From Sorex araneus (Eukaryota; Chordata; Mammalia; Eulipotyphla; Soricidae), in NCBI RefSeq assembly GCF_027595985.1, contig NC_073306.1, positions 157,677,219-157,741,218 on the forward strand: 64,000 nt of DNA, in the 5' to 3' direction. The position numbers and the translations under genes are program-made. A model generated the notes under the pieces. That model was not told where the DNA came from, did not search any database, and worked only from the letters and a program-made list of their open reading frames with translations. Positions 11,537 to 21,500 of this stretch are shown here, in pieces. The first letter of the stretch is position 1, and each line of letters opens with the position of its first letter.

Positions 11537-11704
11537 GAAATTTAACCCAGGCCCTCACACAGGCAAGGTAAGTGCTTTATTACTGAACCAAATCTCTGGC
11601 CTAGTAGCCAGTATTTTAAAGTATTTTGCAGTGAGAGCATTTTCAGGCTATAAAATCTTCAATATGCTAAAAGAAATTCACATTTTATAGTATTTTGTTT
11701 TATA

Positions 11705-11830
11705 TTGCTCTTTGGGGCACACCCTGCGGTGGCTATTCCTGGCTTGGTTTAGAGGTTACTCATGGCACTACTTGAGGGACCATACGTGATTCCAGGAACA
11801 TTTAAGGAAAGAGGCTTAACCTCAGGAACT
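11705..11830 (-). repeat. Diverged SOR-type SINE
   Basis: ggggcacaccctgcggtgg, ttactcatggcactacttgagggaccatacgtgat are antisense SINE blocks. The head is poorly preserved. Confidence 0.55.
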
Positions 11831-11884
11831 CCACAGCCAAGAATTCTCATTTTTAAATAACTAAAATTATGTACACATTACTTG

Positions 11885-12175
11885 TTTATTCTGCTTTAAC
11901 AAATATTCAAAACTTAGTGGTTTGTGAAAATAATCAATTTGCTATGCCCATACTCTGTGGGTCAGGAATTTAGACGGGGCTCAGCTGGGCGATTCTTCTG
12001 CTCCTGTGGTAGACTAGGTCCTGTTAGTGAGTGCCAGCTGCAGGCTGGTTGCATTTGGAGAGTCCAAGCTGGGTTTCACTTTCATAACTGCTGACTTGCT
12101 GGAGACAGGATGAAGCTAGATTTGTTGATTTGTTCTCTTTCTCTAGGCTGTTCCAGGGCCTATCTTCATGATTTT
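11885..12175 (+). repeat. Ancient mammalian repeat, family uncertain
   Basis: The series aaaacttagtggtttgtgaaaat ... ctctgtgggtcaggaatttagacggggctcagctggg looks like a mammal-wide dispersed repeat. A related start (ttttggtggcttcaaacagtaatttattat) is at 29447. I cannot name the family. Confidence 0.4.
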
Positions 12176-12206
12176 TCTATCAATTACCAACATTTTTGGA
12201 CTTGTT

Positions 12207-12360
12207 ATGTTTTTTGTGCCTCACCCAGCTGTGCTCATGGGTAGCTCCTGACTTTACACTCAGGAATCACTCCTGATGGGCGCAGGGGACTCTCTGAGAT
12301 GCCAGACCCAGGTTGGTTGCATGCAAATCAAGTGCCTCACTCACTATACTCTCGCCTTGG
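12207..12360 (-). repeat. SOR-type SINE
   Basis: Antisense: gtgcctcacccagctgtgctc, tttacactcaggaatcactcctg, gttgcatgcaaatcaagtgcc. Diverged. Confidence 0.75.
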
Positions 12361-12377
12361 ACTATCCAAACTTCTTT

Positions 12378-13390
12378 TTATTTTTTCTAAATTTTATTTT
12401 ATTTTTATAAAGATGTTCACAATAATGCACTACATTTAATATTCAAACACCAATCCCACCACCCTTGTACATTCCCATCACCATATTTCGAATGTTTCCA
12501 CCTAAAATCCCAAACTTAGCCCTCCAAAACAGAATGAAACAATTAATTTTGTATTGCTTGTTATGAATAATCTGCTAAAATGGTTCAATAAAGTTTCCTT
12601 AGAGGAAAGTGTGTGAAGAGTATTGTATTTCATCTTGGAGCCATTAAAGCCCTTGTTTAAGAGATAACAAACATATTTGTCAAGCCCAATCAAATGTTGT
12701 GTGCAACTCTTGGTACATTAGTGGTGTAGAGTATGAGAGGTCATTCGTGGCTTCGAGATCCATGAATTCAGCAGATTCACTCATAGGTAAGGCCTATGTC
12801 GCTTTCTTCCAAGAGCTTTATCTCTGAGTCTCTGCATCATGGCCGTTGATGAGATTATATGGCATCAGGAGCAGTTTCTGGGTGTGACTGCCAAGCTACT
12901 GGTAAACTAAGGAGATTGGGCGGGGTGGGGGTGGGGTGGTATTCCTGGTCTGAGCAAGCTTGGAGATCTCAGTCACAGGTCCTGCAAACCCGTTTTTTTT
13001 CTGCAGATCCTCTCATGGGTGAGGCTCATCCGAACCTGTGGAGAGTGGCCTTGAGCATGGCTGCGATGAGTTCTGGAGACTTTTGGGGCCAGGAGGGAAA
13101 CTTGACCCACCCTATTCCAAATTGTCTCAGTGAAGACAGCCTGGCTTGGGGTCTGGACGTTCAGTCCAAACTCTTATATGGTAGCTTAGAGCTCTAAGAT
13201 ACAGTGTTTCCAGAGGCCGGAAGGTGGACGCTGCCCGTGTTTAGGTGTGGAAATGAGTGCATTATCACTCCTGTCAGGCTCTATTGGTCCAACAGTCCTC
13301 TAGCATGCGCAGATTCAGGAGGAAGGAGTACTGTCCTCCGTGGGAAGAATAGCAGCGTCCTGATGAAATCTATCACATTACTAGCTTAAA
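12378..13390 (-). mobile_element. Composite retroelement, type B, antisense
   Basis: The left end is the A-rich 3' tail in antisense (ttttatttttataaagatg) followed by aatattcaaacaccaatcccaccaccc, the type-B tail. A body with ggttcaataaagtttcc-like sequence follows, then a GC-rich 5' module containing tctctgcatcatggccgttgatgagattatatggc. The same module is in the copies at 14.4, 36.3 and 51.5 kb. The right boundary is a guess; I found no TSD. The open frames inside (for example 12859-13197) are not conserved between copies, so I do not call them genes. Confidence 0.6.
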
Positions 13391-13955
13391 TCTTTAAGGC
13401 TTTCCTGATTTATTCCCCCAATTCTACTTATTTTTGTTGCTGCAGAAATAGAAATTAGATTCAACTGGCATGTTTAGGGCTCTTGGGGAATTGATGTACT
13501 CAATTACCAATTCCCATTGTCATATCACGGCATTGTTGCTTCTTTTGCTTAGATAACATATTCAGTTAGTGAAACAGTTCCCCTAATTTACATGGAAATG
13601 ATAGGCCATAAAGGTTCTCCAAACAATTGACATTATATTACCCACATGAAGCCAATTAAAATAAATTATTGTCTTAATCAGCAGGAAGTTTAAAAATAAT
13701 TTTCAGTTTTGTTGGTTTGAATAGTTTTGAAAAGAAACATTTTGTTAAAAATACCTATAACTGATTTTAAATTTTCACTAAGTCAAAAAATGTTAAACAT
13801 GTCTAAGGGAAATTCCAATAAGCATTTCAAGAAGATATTTTGTTTTAACAAAATAAATATAAATTAAAGCAGTTCCAGAATTATTTTTCCTTAGCTTAGT
13901 CTTATATTCAAATGATTACATTAATTTTTGGACAGAGCATTGCCCCATTTATAGG
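13391..13955. other. AT-rich intergenic DNA
   Basis: Nothing recognised: no local SINE or L1 and no protein-like frame. Confidence 0.4.
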
Positions 13956-13968
13956 AACATTTATTTTA

Positions 13969-14738
13969 TTTTTATTCATTTATTTTTAAAAATTGATTTA
14001 TTGAATCACCGTGAGAACAATTACAAAGCTTTCGTGTTTGAGTCTCGGTTGTACAATTATCAAACACCCATCCCTTCACCAGTGCACATTTTCCACCACC
14101 AAAAACCCAAGTATACCTCTTCCATCTCACCCCTACCCCTGTCTATTTTGGCAGATAATTTCCACATTATTCTCTCTCTACTTTGATCACATTCAATAGT
14201 TCGACACCAGTCCCACCATCATTATTTGGAATTTTTTTTCCCAACACTCAGACCTGCTGAAAAGGCAACATTAGACAAATTATTTTCTATTGCTGGTAAT
14301 AAATAGCATATGATGTCGTCGCTGTTCAATCTTGGAATTTAAAAATTTTAATAATTAGGCCTGGAGAGATTTCTATCAAGAGCCTCTAGGTTCCAAGATT
14401 CATTTGTTTGACTCTGGATCATGGCTGTTGAGGAGCTTGATGAGTAGCTGGGGGTCATGCGTGGGCAGCATCTCAGGGTCCCATCAGGGTGGGGGAGAAG
14501 AAGGTCCGGCTCCTTCCCTATCCTGTGAGGCCCAGTCTGTGTCGACACTGCTGGCCAGTACCTGGATTTTCTAATGAATTTTGGAAGATGGCAGCTGCTG
14601 GGGTCCCCGGGGAACAGGCAGAGGGACAGTCAGAGGGACACCATCTGGGGTGGCCCGGAGAAGGTGGCCTAATGCAAAGTCCGGGGGCATTTCTGCCAAG
14701 AGCTGCTCAGTTCTGAGATTTGTTTGTGTGTCTCTTGA
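13969..14738 (-). mobile_element. Composite retroelement, type B body with both tails
   Basis: TSD aacatttatttta at 13956-13968 and 14739-14751, perfect over 13 bases, delimits the element. In antisense it shows the L1-like tail (attgaatcaccgtgag, cccatcccttcaccagtgc), then the type-B tail (caatagttcgacaccagtcccaccatc). After that come a body and two GC-rich units repeated at about 325 bp (ttccaagattcatttgtttgactctgg near 14391 and ttctgagatttgtttgtgtgtctc near 14711). Confidence 0.7.
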
Positions 14739-14774
14739 AACATTTATTTTAAAATACAAGAAAAATTAAACAGG

Positions 14775-15205
14775 ATCCTGAGATAACTTGTTGGTGAAGT
14801 GCCTGTTTATAGACTGAGTTCTGAGTTCTGAGTTCAATCCCTGGGATTACCCCATTTGCCAAGTGTCACTCTGGTGGTGGTGCTGATTCTCTGCAATATT
14901 ACAGTGTATAGTCTTTGGTGTACCCCAGGCAAGTGCGTTCAAGTGCCAATATTGAAATATGCCAGTTTGGGCTTGCCCCAGCAAGCACTACAATGAACTA
15001 TAAGCAGCACCATCAAATGTGTGAGTACTACAACCAAGTGTGAAAGGAGTCCAACCAGGGGTAAACCCCCTGGGAGTGCTGTAGCACTATATATGTGAGC
15101 ACTGCAACAAAGTACATTGCCCCTCTTGAACATCACCACCAACACCACAGCCCAGTATGTGGCCTGCAGTCATCACAATATAGCAAAGGAAAGGGAAGAC
15201 AAAAA
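14775..15205 (+). repeat. SINE-III copy
   Basis: tRNA-like start (cttgttggtgaagtgcctg ... gagttcaatccctggg) followed by the spaced motifs agcaagcactacaatg, gagtactacaaccaagtgtg and gagcactgcaacaaag. The best preserved SINE-III copy in the window. Confidence 0.6.
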
Positions 15206-15299
15206 TCACACTACAGTTATGATTCAGTTATGATTCAGTCTTCATTGTTCACTCTGATAAACTGGCAGAAACTTGTGAGTTGTTTACAAAAATTCATCC

Positions 15300-15448
15300 T
15301 TTTTTTTTTTTTTTGAGGGGGCTCACATACCCAGCGGTGCTCTGAGCTCAGAAATCACTCTTGGCAATCTCAGGGGACCATATGGGATGCTGGGGACTGA
15401 AACCAGGCAGGGCATTTGCTGCCCTACCCAATGTACTATTGCTCCAGC
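15300..15448 (-). repeat. SOR-type SINE with internal deletion
   Basis: Starts with a T-run of about 15 (antisense A-tail), then ctcacatacccagcggtgctc, ggggaccatatgggatgctgggg and tattgctccagctc. The middle and part of the head are missing. Confidence 0.8.
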
Positions 15449-15499
15449 TCTTGTGCTTCTTTTATTCATAGTAGAACATCGCTCAATCATAATAGAACA

Positions 15500-15955
15500 T
15501 TGCTACCAGTGTCTTGGTTAGATTGCATCCACCAAATGGAGAATAGACATTTCCTCAAAAAATATCTACAGGGGCTGGAGTGATAACACAGCGGGTAGGG
15601 CGTTTGCCTTGCACGCGACTGACCTGGGTTCGATTCCCAGCATCCCATATGGTCCCCTAAGCACCGCCAGGGGTAATTCCTGAGTGCAGAGCCAGGAGTA
15701 ACCCCTGTGTAGCGCCAGGTGTGACCCAAAAAGAAAAAAAAAGAAGAATATCTACAAATGGGCAAAGTATACATGAAAAGTTGCTCAACATCACTAAACA
15801 TTAGGAAAATGGATAAAAAACGCAATGAACTCTTACATTATACCCATTAGCACAGATACTATAAAAAATAAATAGAAAACAACAAGTGTTTGTGAGGTTG
15901 CAGAGAAATTGGAAATCTTGTATACTGTTGGTAAAAATGTATAATTAGGGACTAA
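15500..15955 (+). mobile_element. Ancient L1M ORF2 fragment, split by a SINE
   Basis: Blocks such as gaatagacatttcctcaaa, tacatgaaaagttgctcaacatcactaaac and aacaacaagtgtttgtgaggttgcagagaaattgg are old L1 ORF2 coding sequence with stops. Together with 18430-18812 this appears to be one copy broken up by later insertions. Confidence 0.75.
15571..15746 (+). repeat. SOR-type SINE, near full length, with TSD
   Basis: Complete from ggggctggagtgataac to the A-tail. The pol III B-box-like ggttcgattcc is intact at about 15628. TSD aatatctaca at 15561-15570 and 15747-15756. Young copy inside the L1M fragment. Confidence 0.92.
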
Positions 15956-16050
15956 AGAAATTGCTCAGAGAGATAGAGCTCGTGCCTTGCATTCTGGAGG
16001 ACCTGGGGGGAATTATAGTTATAAGGGGGGGCATGAGGTATAGCATGAAG
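15947..16050 (+). repeat. Degenerate SOR-type SINE head
   Basis: ggactaaagaaattgctcagagagatagagctcgtgccttgcattctgg resembles the SINE head only. Weakly supported. Confidence 0.4.
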
Positions 16051-16215
16051 AGGACACTATTTTATATGTTTTTATTTTTTTTAATTTTTCTTTGGTTTAA
16101 GTTAAGTTTATTTCTGCATCACACAGTTTACTATAAAGTATGGTAATTCTCCAGGAAAGTTATTTTGATCATATTTTAATTCCATCTCACCACATCATTT
16201 CAAGAGATTATTTTC

Positions 16216-17622
16216 CCCCACTTCGCCGCGCCCGCAGCCCGAGTATGACGGAGGAAGAAGACGGAGCTGCTTCGGACACCAGCAGCCCGCCAGCAACCTG
16301 CAGTATGTGATTTGAGCGCTTCCGCCAGGCCCCCCGTGCGGGGGCCCAGCGTTTCTCTCTCTTTTTTTTTTCTTTCTCTCTCTCTCTCTCTCCTTCAACT
16401 TCTGAGCACAGCACGGCCTCCACCCCACTTCTCTGAGCACAAAATGGAGAGACGCACCCAAATGCGCGGCGCGGCTGGCGGGAGAACGAGGGCGGGGAAG
16501 TACCGGTCTCCGCCCACATCGGACACTTAAAGAGAGTGCAGCCACGTGGGCTTCCCCACTTCGCCGCGCCCGCAGCCCCAGTATGACTGAGGAGGACAAG
16601 GGAGCTTTCCCACTTCCGCCAGTGCGGGGGGGGGGGGGCCGATATTTCTCTAGGTTTTCCCATCTTATGAGCTCCATAAAAGGGTAAAAGATTGTAGTGA
16701 TAGAATTTCAGGCAGAATTTTCCCTGGTCTTTATACAGAAACCCAAAACCTAATATCATCTTAGTATCAGCAATATGTAATGGTTCCTTCTTAATGGGTC
16801 AGACTTTTGTGGGAGATCCTAACAAGAATAGTGAGTCTTTTGTTGAAATATTGAAGGCAATCAAAGTGGTAGCCATCTCTCTAGACTGAACTAAGCTATA
16901 TCCCCAAGCCGGCTGAGAAGAAATATCCTATCTCGGGAAGAAACGCGGCGTGGTGTCAAACATAGTGTGATGTCCATTAAGCAAACAGACCTGGTGGCGT
17001 GGGAATGGGATATAAGGGGAAAAGTTATGTACATGGAACAGCGGGACGCTGGTGGAATCTCAAGCCGGAGCCGATACCAGCGCAAGATTTTTGGTTCCAG
17101 AAACTGCTTGCAGACACTCTACTAGACTATCAACTAAGCCAGAGCCCCACGCCGGCTGATGATGGGAAATAACCATCCTCTTCGGTTTTTTTTTCCCTTT
17201 GTCAGACAGCGTGGTGATTACTAAACAGGCGTGAACTCGGTGGCGTGGGGCAAGGGGGAAAAAGAAAAGTTATGTAACAAACAGCGGGACTTAATATCTC
17301 TATATTCTTAGCAATGGAGAACTATCAATTGCCTCCTTGGCAATAGGACTGTCTTTTTCTTTTTTGGGGGAAACCCCAGCATCGGTAGTGAGTTGTGTGT
17401 TGAAACATGGAATGTAATCGAGACAAGCGTAAATGAAGTGAAACTTATCACATACAAGGGTGGGGACTGGGGAGGTGGGAGGGGGCGGCAGATATACTGG
17501 GGGGGTTGGTGATGGAAGATGGACACTGGTGAAGGGAAGGGTGTTTGAGTATTATATAACTGACATAATCCTGAGAACTATGTAACCCTCCACTTGGTGA
17601 TTCAATAAAAAAATTAAAAAAA
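16216..17622 (+). mobile_element. Composite retroelement, type A, copy 1 (complete insertion)
   Basis: TSD aagagattattttc at 16202-16215 and 17623-17636, perfect over 14 bases, shows that all 1.4 kb inserted as one unit. Order: (1) two CpG-rich units about 338 bp apart, each starting cttcgccgcgcccgcagccc (16221 and 16559), with a CT run and a G run. (2) A body from gcagaattttccctgg (about 16713) containing internal repeats: gccggctga and gcgggac blocks occur twice, and gaaatattgaaggcaatc / gaaacatggaatgtaatc mark another repeated block. (3) An L1-like 3' end (tggacactggtgaaggg ... cttggtgattcaataaaa) and an A-tail. The minus-strand frames here (up to 183 codons) are not conserved in the other copies. 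It could be an SVA-like composite, or an internally deleted L1 with 5' UTR monomers. Confidence 0.85.
16221..16650 (+). promoter_or_regulatory. CpG-rich tandem 5' units of the composite element
   Basis: Two diverged units at a spacing of about 338 bp (cttcgccgcgcccgcagccc at 16221 and 16559), far richer in CpG than the surroundings. By analogy with tandem 5' monomers of rodent L1 and with SVA VNTRs, this is a plausible internal promoter. That role is inference. Confidence 0.45.
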
Positions 17623-17636
17623 AAGAGATTATTTTC

Positions 17637-17978
17637 TTTATTTATAAAAAAGATTCTGAAGAGTCTTATGCCAGATAATAAAATAATAAAAATAAAAAAA
17701 GAGTGACAAAATACCAAATGCAGAGAAGGAAGTAGAATCATTACCATAACAAAGAAATAAAATAGATCTTTGACTAGTACTGACTTATCTTCCGAATCCA
17801 GGCCATAGATAAACTGCTGCTTAGTACATGGCTTCTACCTTGGACTTTATAATATCTTTACCAGTAAAACATAGTAGAAAGCACTGCTATCGAACATATC
17901 CAAGTTCGCTTTTCTCTTTTGTATCTAGAAATTATTCAAAGAAGCATAACATCAGATTCATTAGACAATCACTTTAAT
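17637..17978. other. Unclassified intergenic DNA
   Basis: No gene or repeat family recognised between the composite element and the SINE. Confidence 0.4.
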
Positions 17979-17996
17979 AAGATTGTGCATGTTCAG

Positions 17997-18167
17997 GGCC
18001 TGGAGCGATAGCACAGCGGGAAGGGCGTTTGCCTTGCACGCGGTCGACCCGGGTTTGATTCCCAGCATCTCATATGGTCCCCTGAGCACCGCCAGGAGTG
18101 ATTCCTGAGTGCAGAGCCAGGAGTAACCCCTGTGCATCGCCAGGTGTGACCCAAAAAGAAAAAAAAA
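17997..18167 (+). repeat. Young full-length SOR SINE with 18-bp TSD
   Basis: Runs from ggcctggagcgatagcac to an A-rich tail after gtgtgacccaaaaag. B-box-like gggtttgattcc is present. TSD aagattgtgcatgttcag at 17979-17996 and 18168-18185, perfect over 18 bases. Close to the apparent family consensus. Confidence 0.95.
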
Positions 18168-18205
18168 AAGATTGTGCATGTTCAGAAATACAAAGGAAAT
18201 TGTGG

Positions 18206-18420
18206 TTTTTTTAAAAAAAAATTTAATTAGTGAATCACCTTGAGGTACAGTTACAAACTTACGAACTTTTGTGTTTGCATTTCAGTCATACAGTGATCCC
18301 TTACCCATCCCTCCACCAGTTCCCATTCTCCTCCACCAATGTTCCCAGTATTCCTCCCACCACCCCCACCCCATCCTTCACCACCCCACCCTAACTCTGC
18401 CACAGGGCATTCTCTTAGTT
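18206..18420 (-). mobile_element. Short L1 3' end
   Basis: Antisense L1 3' UTR: aaaaaaaaatttaattagtgaatcacc, ctccaccagttcccattctcc, ccaccccatcctt, gccacagggcattctc. Strongly 5'-truncated. Confidence 0.85.
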
Positions 18421-18429
18421 TAAAAAATG

Positions 18430-18812
18430 GTGTAGCACTATGGAACCAAATGGAAGTTCTTGAAAACTTAAAATAGAATTGTCATATGATATAGATCTGA
18501 TTCTTGGCATATACCAAAAAGAACAGGAAGTAGTATGGCAAAGAGGTATTTATATACCTCTGTTCATCATAGCATTATCCATAATAAAAGGTGGAAGCAA
18601 CACAAATATTCCTTAATATGCATGAATAAAGAAAATGGGGCATATACATGTGATAAAATATTATTCAGTCATTTAAGAAAGGGAATTTCTGACACATGCT
18701 ACAAACGATGAATTTTTAATTCTGGAATTGTCACAAAAAGATAATTGCTGTGTAATTCAACTTATTGAAGATACCTAGAGCCATGAAATACATAGAATCA
18801 GAGAGTAGTCGG
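18430..18812 (+). mobile_element. Ancient L1M ORF2 3' part and 3' UTR
   Basis: Blocks aaaatagaattgtcatatgatatagatc, tggcatataccaaaaagaac, ggtggaagcaacacaaatattcc, ggaatttctgacacatgctacaa and gagccatgaaatacatagaatc follow the L1M order. Probably the continuation of 15500-15955. Confidence 0.75.
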
Positions 18813-18824
18813 TGGTTACAAAAG

Positions 18825-19504
18825 ATGCTGCTCCACTGTTTACAACAGCCAGAATCTGGAAAAAATTTGATTGTCTGAGAACAGATGATTGGTTAAAGAA
18901 ACTCTTGTACATGTACACAATGGAATACTATGCAGCTGTTAGAAAAGATAAAATCATGAAATTTGCATATAAGTTGATGGACATGGAGAGTATCGTGTTA
19001 ATGAAATTAGTCAGAAAGAGAGGGACAGACATAAAATGACTGCACTCATTTGTAGAATATAAAGTAGCATAATATGACACTAACACCTAAGGAGAGTAGA
19101 GATAAGAGCCAGGAGAATCATCCCATGGTTTGGAAGCTGGCCCCACATGCTGGGGGAAAAGACAGTTGGAACAGAGAAGGAACCACTAAGTAAATGATGA
19201 TTGAAGGGATCATCCAGGGTGGAAGATGTGTAATGAAAGTAGATCAAGGATCAAACATGATGGTCTCTTAGTATCTGTATTGCAAATCATAATGCCCCAA
19301 ATTAGAGAGAGTAAGGATTGTACCTGCCACAGAGGCAGGGAGTGGGATGAGTTGGGGGGGAATGTGGGTGGGACATTGGGAATAATGGTGGTGGAAAATG
19401 TGCACTGGTGGAGGGATGGGTGCCAGAATATTGCATGACTGAAACGTAATCATGCAAGTTTGTATCTAATCTCATGGTGATCAAATAAAAGTTATTAAAA
19501 AAAT
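18825..19504 (+). mobile_element. 5'-truncated L1 3' end with ORF2 C-terminal remnant
   Basis: The frame at 18812-19039 contains the ORF2 C-terminal signature (CLRTDDWLKKL ... YTMEYYAAVR), followed by the L1 3' UTR and an A-rich tail near 19495. A possible TSD is aaagatgctgct (18821) and aaaggcgctgct (19505), two mismatches in 12. Confidence 0.8.
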
Positions 19505-19574
19505 AAAGGCGCTGCTTGGAAAGAGTTTCAGAGACAGTGGTAGAAATTCCTTTTGGTGGGATAGGGGGGTGTCT

Positions 19575-19743
19575 GGGGTGGTATATTGGGCCACACCTGG
19601 TGTTGCTCAGGGCTAAGTCCTGGCTCAGTGCTCAGGGATCACTGCTGGTGGGCTCTGGGGATTATATTTGATACCAGGGATCAAACCCAGGTTGGTGATG
19701 TGCAAAGCAAATACCCAACCTGTTGTATCACTACTCTGGCCCT
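19575..19743 (-). repeat. SOR-type SINE
   Basis: Antisense: attgggccacacctggtg, ctgggatcactg-type middle, ggttggtgatgtgcaaagcaaatacc, actactctggccc. Diverged. Confidence 0.8.
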
Positions 19744-20276
19744 GGTGGTAGAGATCCCTGTGTAATAGTGCGACTACATTTAATACCACCAAACTACACA
19801 TACGTAAAAATGGCTAAAATGTTAAATTGTACGTTATGTGTATCTTAACCACAAGTAAAAACGTTTTAGAAACGGATGCAATAACTCAAAGAACTTAATG
19901 CTTGGTTGACATCCCCCAGCCCAGGTTTGCTTCTTCCACTACCTGCCTGGTGTGACCCACACACCACCCCCAAAGTAAAATAAATGCCAAAGTAAAATAA
20001 AATAAAAATCATATTGGCTAACACCATGTGAACTGCACAGTTAGGTAAGTGGAACAGCTTTTGGACAGACATTTGCAATGCTGAAGCATTTAGAAATGGT
20101 TGCAATAGTCAATGTGGGACCAATAGTTCCTAGCAAATGAAGTCAGCATTAGGATCTGAGCAGTAATGAATACATTCTGTCTTTTGATGACTGAGGCAGG
20201 AGCAGAGTTACAATTACTTTACACCAAGGCCCAATTTTGCCACTTTATTTGAATCTATAAATTGTCAACTTTTGTA
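19744..20276. other. Unclassified intergenic DNA
   Basis: No gene seen. A short SINE-like remnant (tgcctggtgtgacccacac) lies near 19948, followed by A-rich repeats. Confidence 0.4.
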
Positions 20277-20282
20277 GAGCAA

Positions 20283-20642
20283 TGTGGAAGTCGATGTGGA
20301 GGTCTCGTTCTGTTCAGCAGGGAGAACCCTTAGTGGGGCTGAGAAGAGGACACAGCTGAATGAACAAACGCAGAGCCCGGAGGAGGGAGAAAAGGCATTT
20401 ATTCTATGGCAGTTACAGTATTTTATACCTCCCTGCTGGGAGGAGGTGGTATAGTATGCACGCCGGGACCCCCAATAGAAATGCAGGGTGTGGCACGGGC
20501 TTTAGCTAGTAATAAACAAATGCTGATAGGATAAGATCAGTAAGATTAGGAGTGGCAACCTTCGCTAGGTGTGGCATGGGGTTAGCTAGTGATAAACAAA
20601 GAGTGACAGGATAAGATCAGTAAGGTAAAATGGCTCCCTGCA
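20283..20642 (-). mobile_element. Solo LTR of an endogenous retrovirus
   Basis: The element is bounded by TG...CA and flanked by a perfect 6-bp TSD, gagcaa, at 20277-20282 and 20643-20648. On the minus strand it has a TATA-like gtataaaata (plus 20419-20428) and, further downstream, AATAAA (plus 20398-20403), in the expected U3-R order. A 6-bp TSD is usual for class II (beta-like) ERVs, so class II is likely. No gag, pol or env is present here. An internal duplication of about 60 bp with an 81-bp period lies at 20486-20546 and 20567-20627. Confidence 0.8.
20398..20403 (-). promoter_or_regulatory. LTR polyadenylation signal AATAAA
   Basis: On the minus strand, AATAAA lies about 16-25 bases downstream of the TATA-like box and before the U5-like CT-rich end of the solo LTR. 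Confidence 0.6.
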
Positions 20643-20890
20643 GAGCAATTGATAGCATGATTTATTAAATTGGTACAGGGGAGTATTCCATCATAAAACA
20701 TAGGAAAGCTGGCTCAATAAAGGGAGAAAATGTGTTTCAGTTTTCAGATCAAGATGGGAATTTTAGATTGGTACAAAGCTATTGAAAATATGAAAACATA
20801 TAGGCTTCTTTTACTAAAGGTAAATGATTAAAGAAATAATCAGTCTGTTCAGCTAGTTGTTTTATACACTTATATCTCTTTTTGTTTGTA

Positions 20891-21060
20891 TTTTTTTGTT
20901 TCTGGACCACACCCAGCAGTGCTCAGGGCTTTCTCCTGGCTCAGTGCTCAGGGATAACTCCTGGTGCGGCTTGGGGGACCACATGTGATGCCAGAGACTG
21001 AACCCAGGTTGGCCACCTACAACTTACTTACTTACCTACACCCTACTTACTCTGGCCCCT
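20891..21060 (-). repeat. SOR-type SINE
   Basis: Antisense: ctggaccacacccagcagtgctcagggc, ctcagtgctcagggataactcctgg, ggttggccacctac, ctctggcccc. A small ttac duplication is present near 21027. Confidence 0.85.
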
Positions 21061-21189
21061 ATATCTCATATAAATATATCAGTGATCTCCTTGTCGTTAT
21101 AGATTAGCGATTTGAAGTTTGCATTTCTTATTACCTTAGAGAGGACAGGGAGAGAGGGCTCTCTCTCTATTCTTTCTTTTCTTTTTCAG

Positions 21190-21302
21190 TGGGAGAAGTA
21201 TTTGGCTCAAGAATCACGCCTGGCAGTGCTCTGGGGACCATATGTAGTCTTCAGAGCTTTGAACCAGCATGGTGGCAAGGCAAGTGCCTTAACTCCTGTC
21301 TA
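21190..21302 (-). repeat. SOR-type SINE, partial
   Basis: ggctcaagaatcacgcctggcagtgctctggggaccatatg and ggcaaggcaagtgcc. The 3' arm is missing. Confidence 0.65.
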
Positions 21303-21354
21303 GTCTGTTTGTACTCTTTTTTATAGTATGCTAATAATCTCCACCAGGAATGGA

Positions 21355-21500
21355 GGAGCAAACTTCCACTTTGTTGTTGCTATTTTGGATGCCACAGTCA
21401 GGAATGCTCAGAGGTCACATAGTAGTGAGGGATCCAACCTAGACTTTCACACACAAGGCATGGTATCAATTGATCACAGACGCCACATTCCCAACTCCCG
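21355..21500 (-). repeat. Diverged SINE remnant
   Basis: ttttggatgccacagtcaggaatgctcagaggtcacat and cacacacaaggcatgg are compatible with a degraded antisense SOR-type copy. Confidence 0.4.

Noticed and set aside
12859-13197. 112-codon frame in a GC-rich stretch
   Set aside because: Lies in a type-B composite element; the related copies at 36.2 and 51.6 kb do not keep the frame.
15571-15640. tRNA-like segments with A-box and B-box motifs (here and in all SOR SINE heads)
   Set aside because: They are heads of dispersed SINEs with A-tails and TSDs; they do not fold as complete tRNAs and have no sensible anticodon context.
16195-16759. Minus-strand frames of 160 and 183 codons in a CpG-rich region
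   Set aside because: They cover the 5' units of the type-A retroelement, overlap each other in two frames and are not seen in the other copies.
20283-20642. A provirus beside the LTR
   Set aside because: No retroviral coding sequence on either side; the TSD directly flanks the single LTR, so it is a solo LTR.
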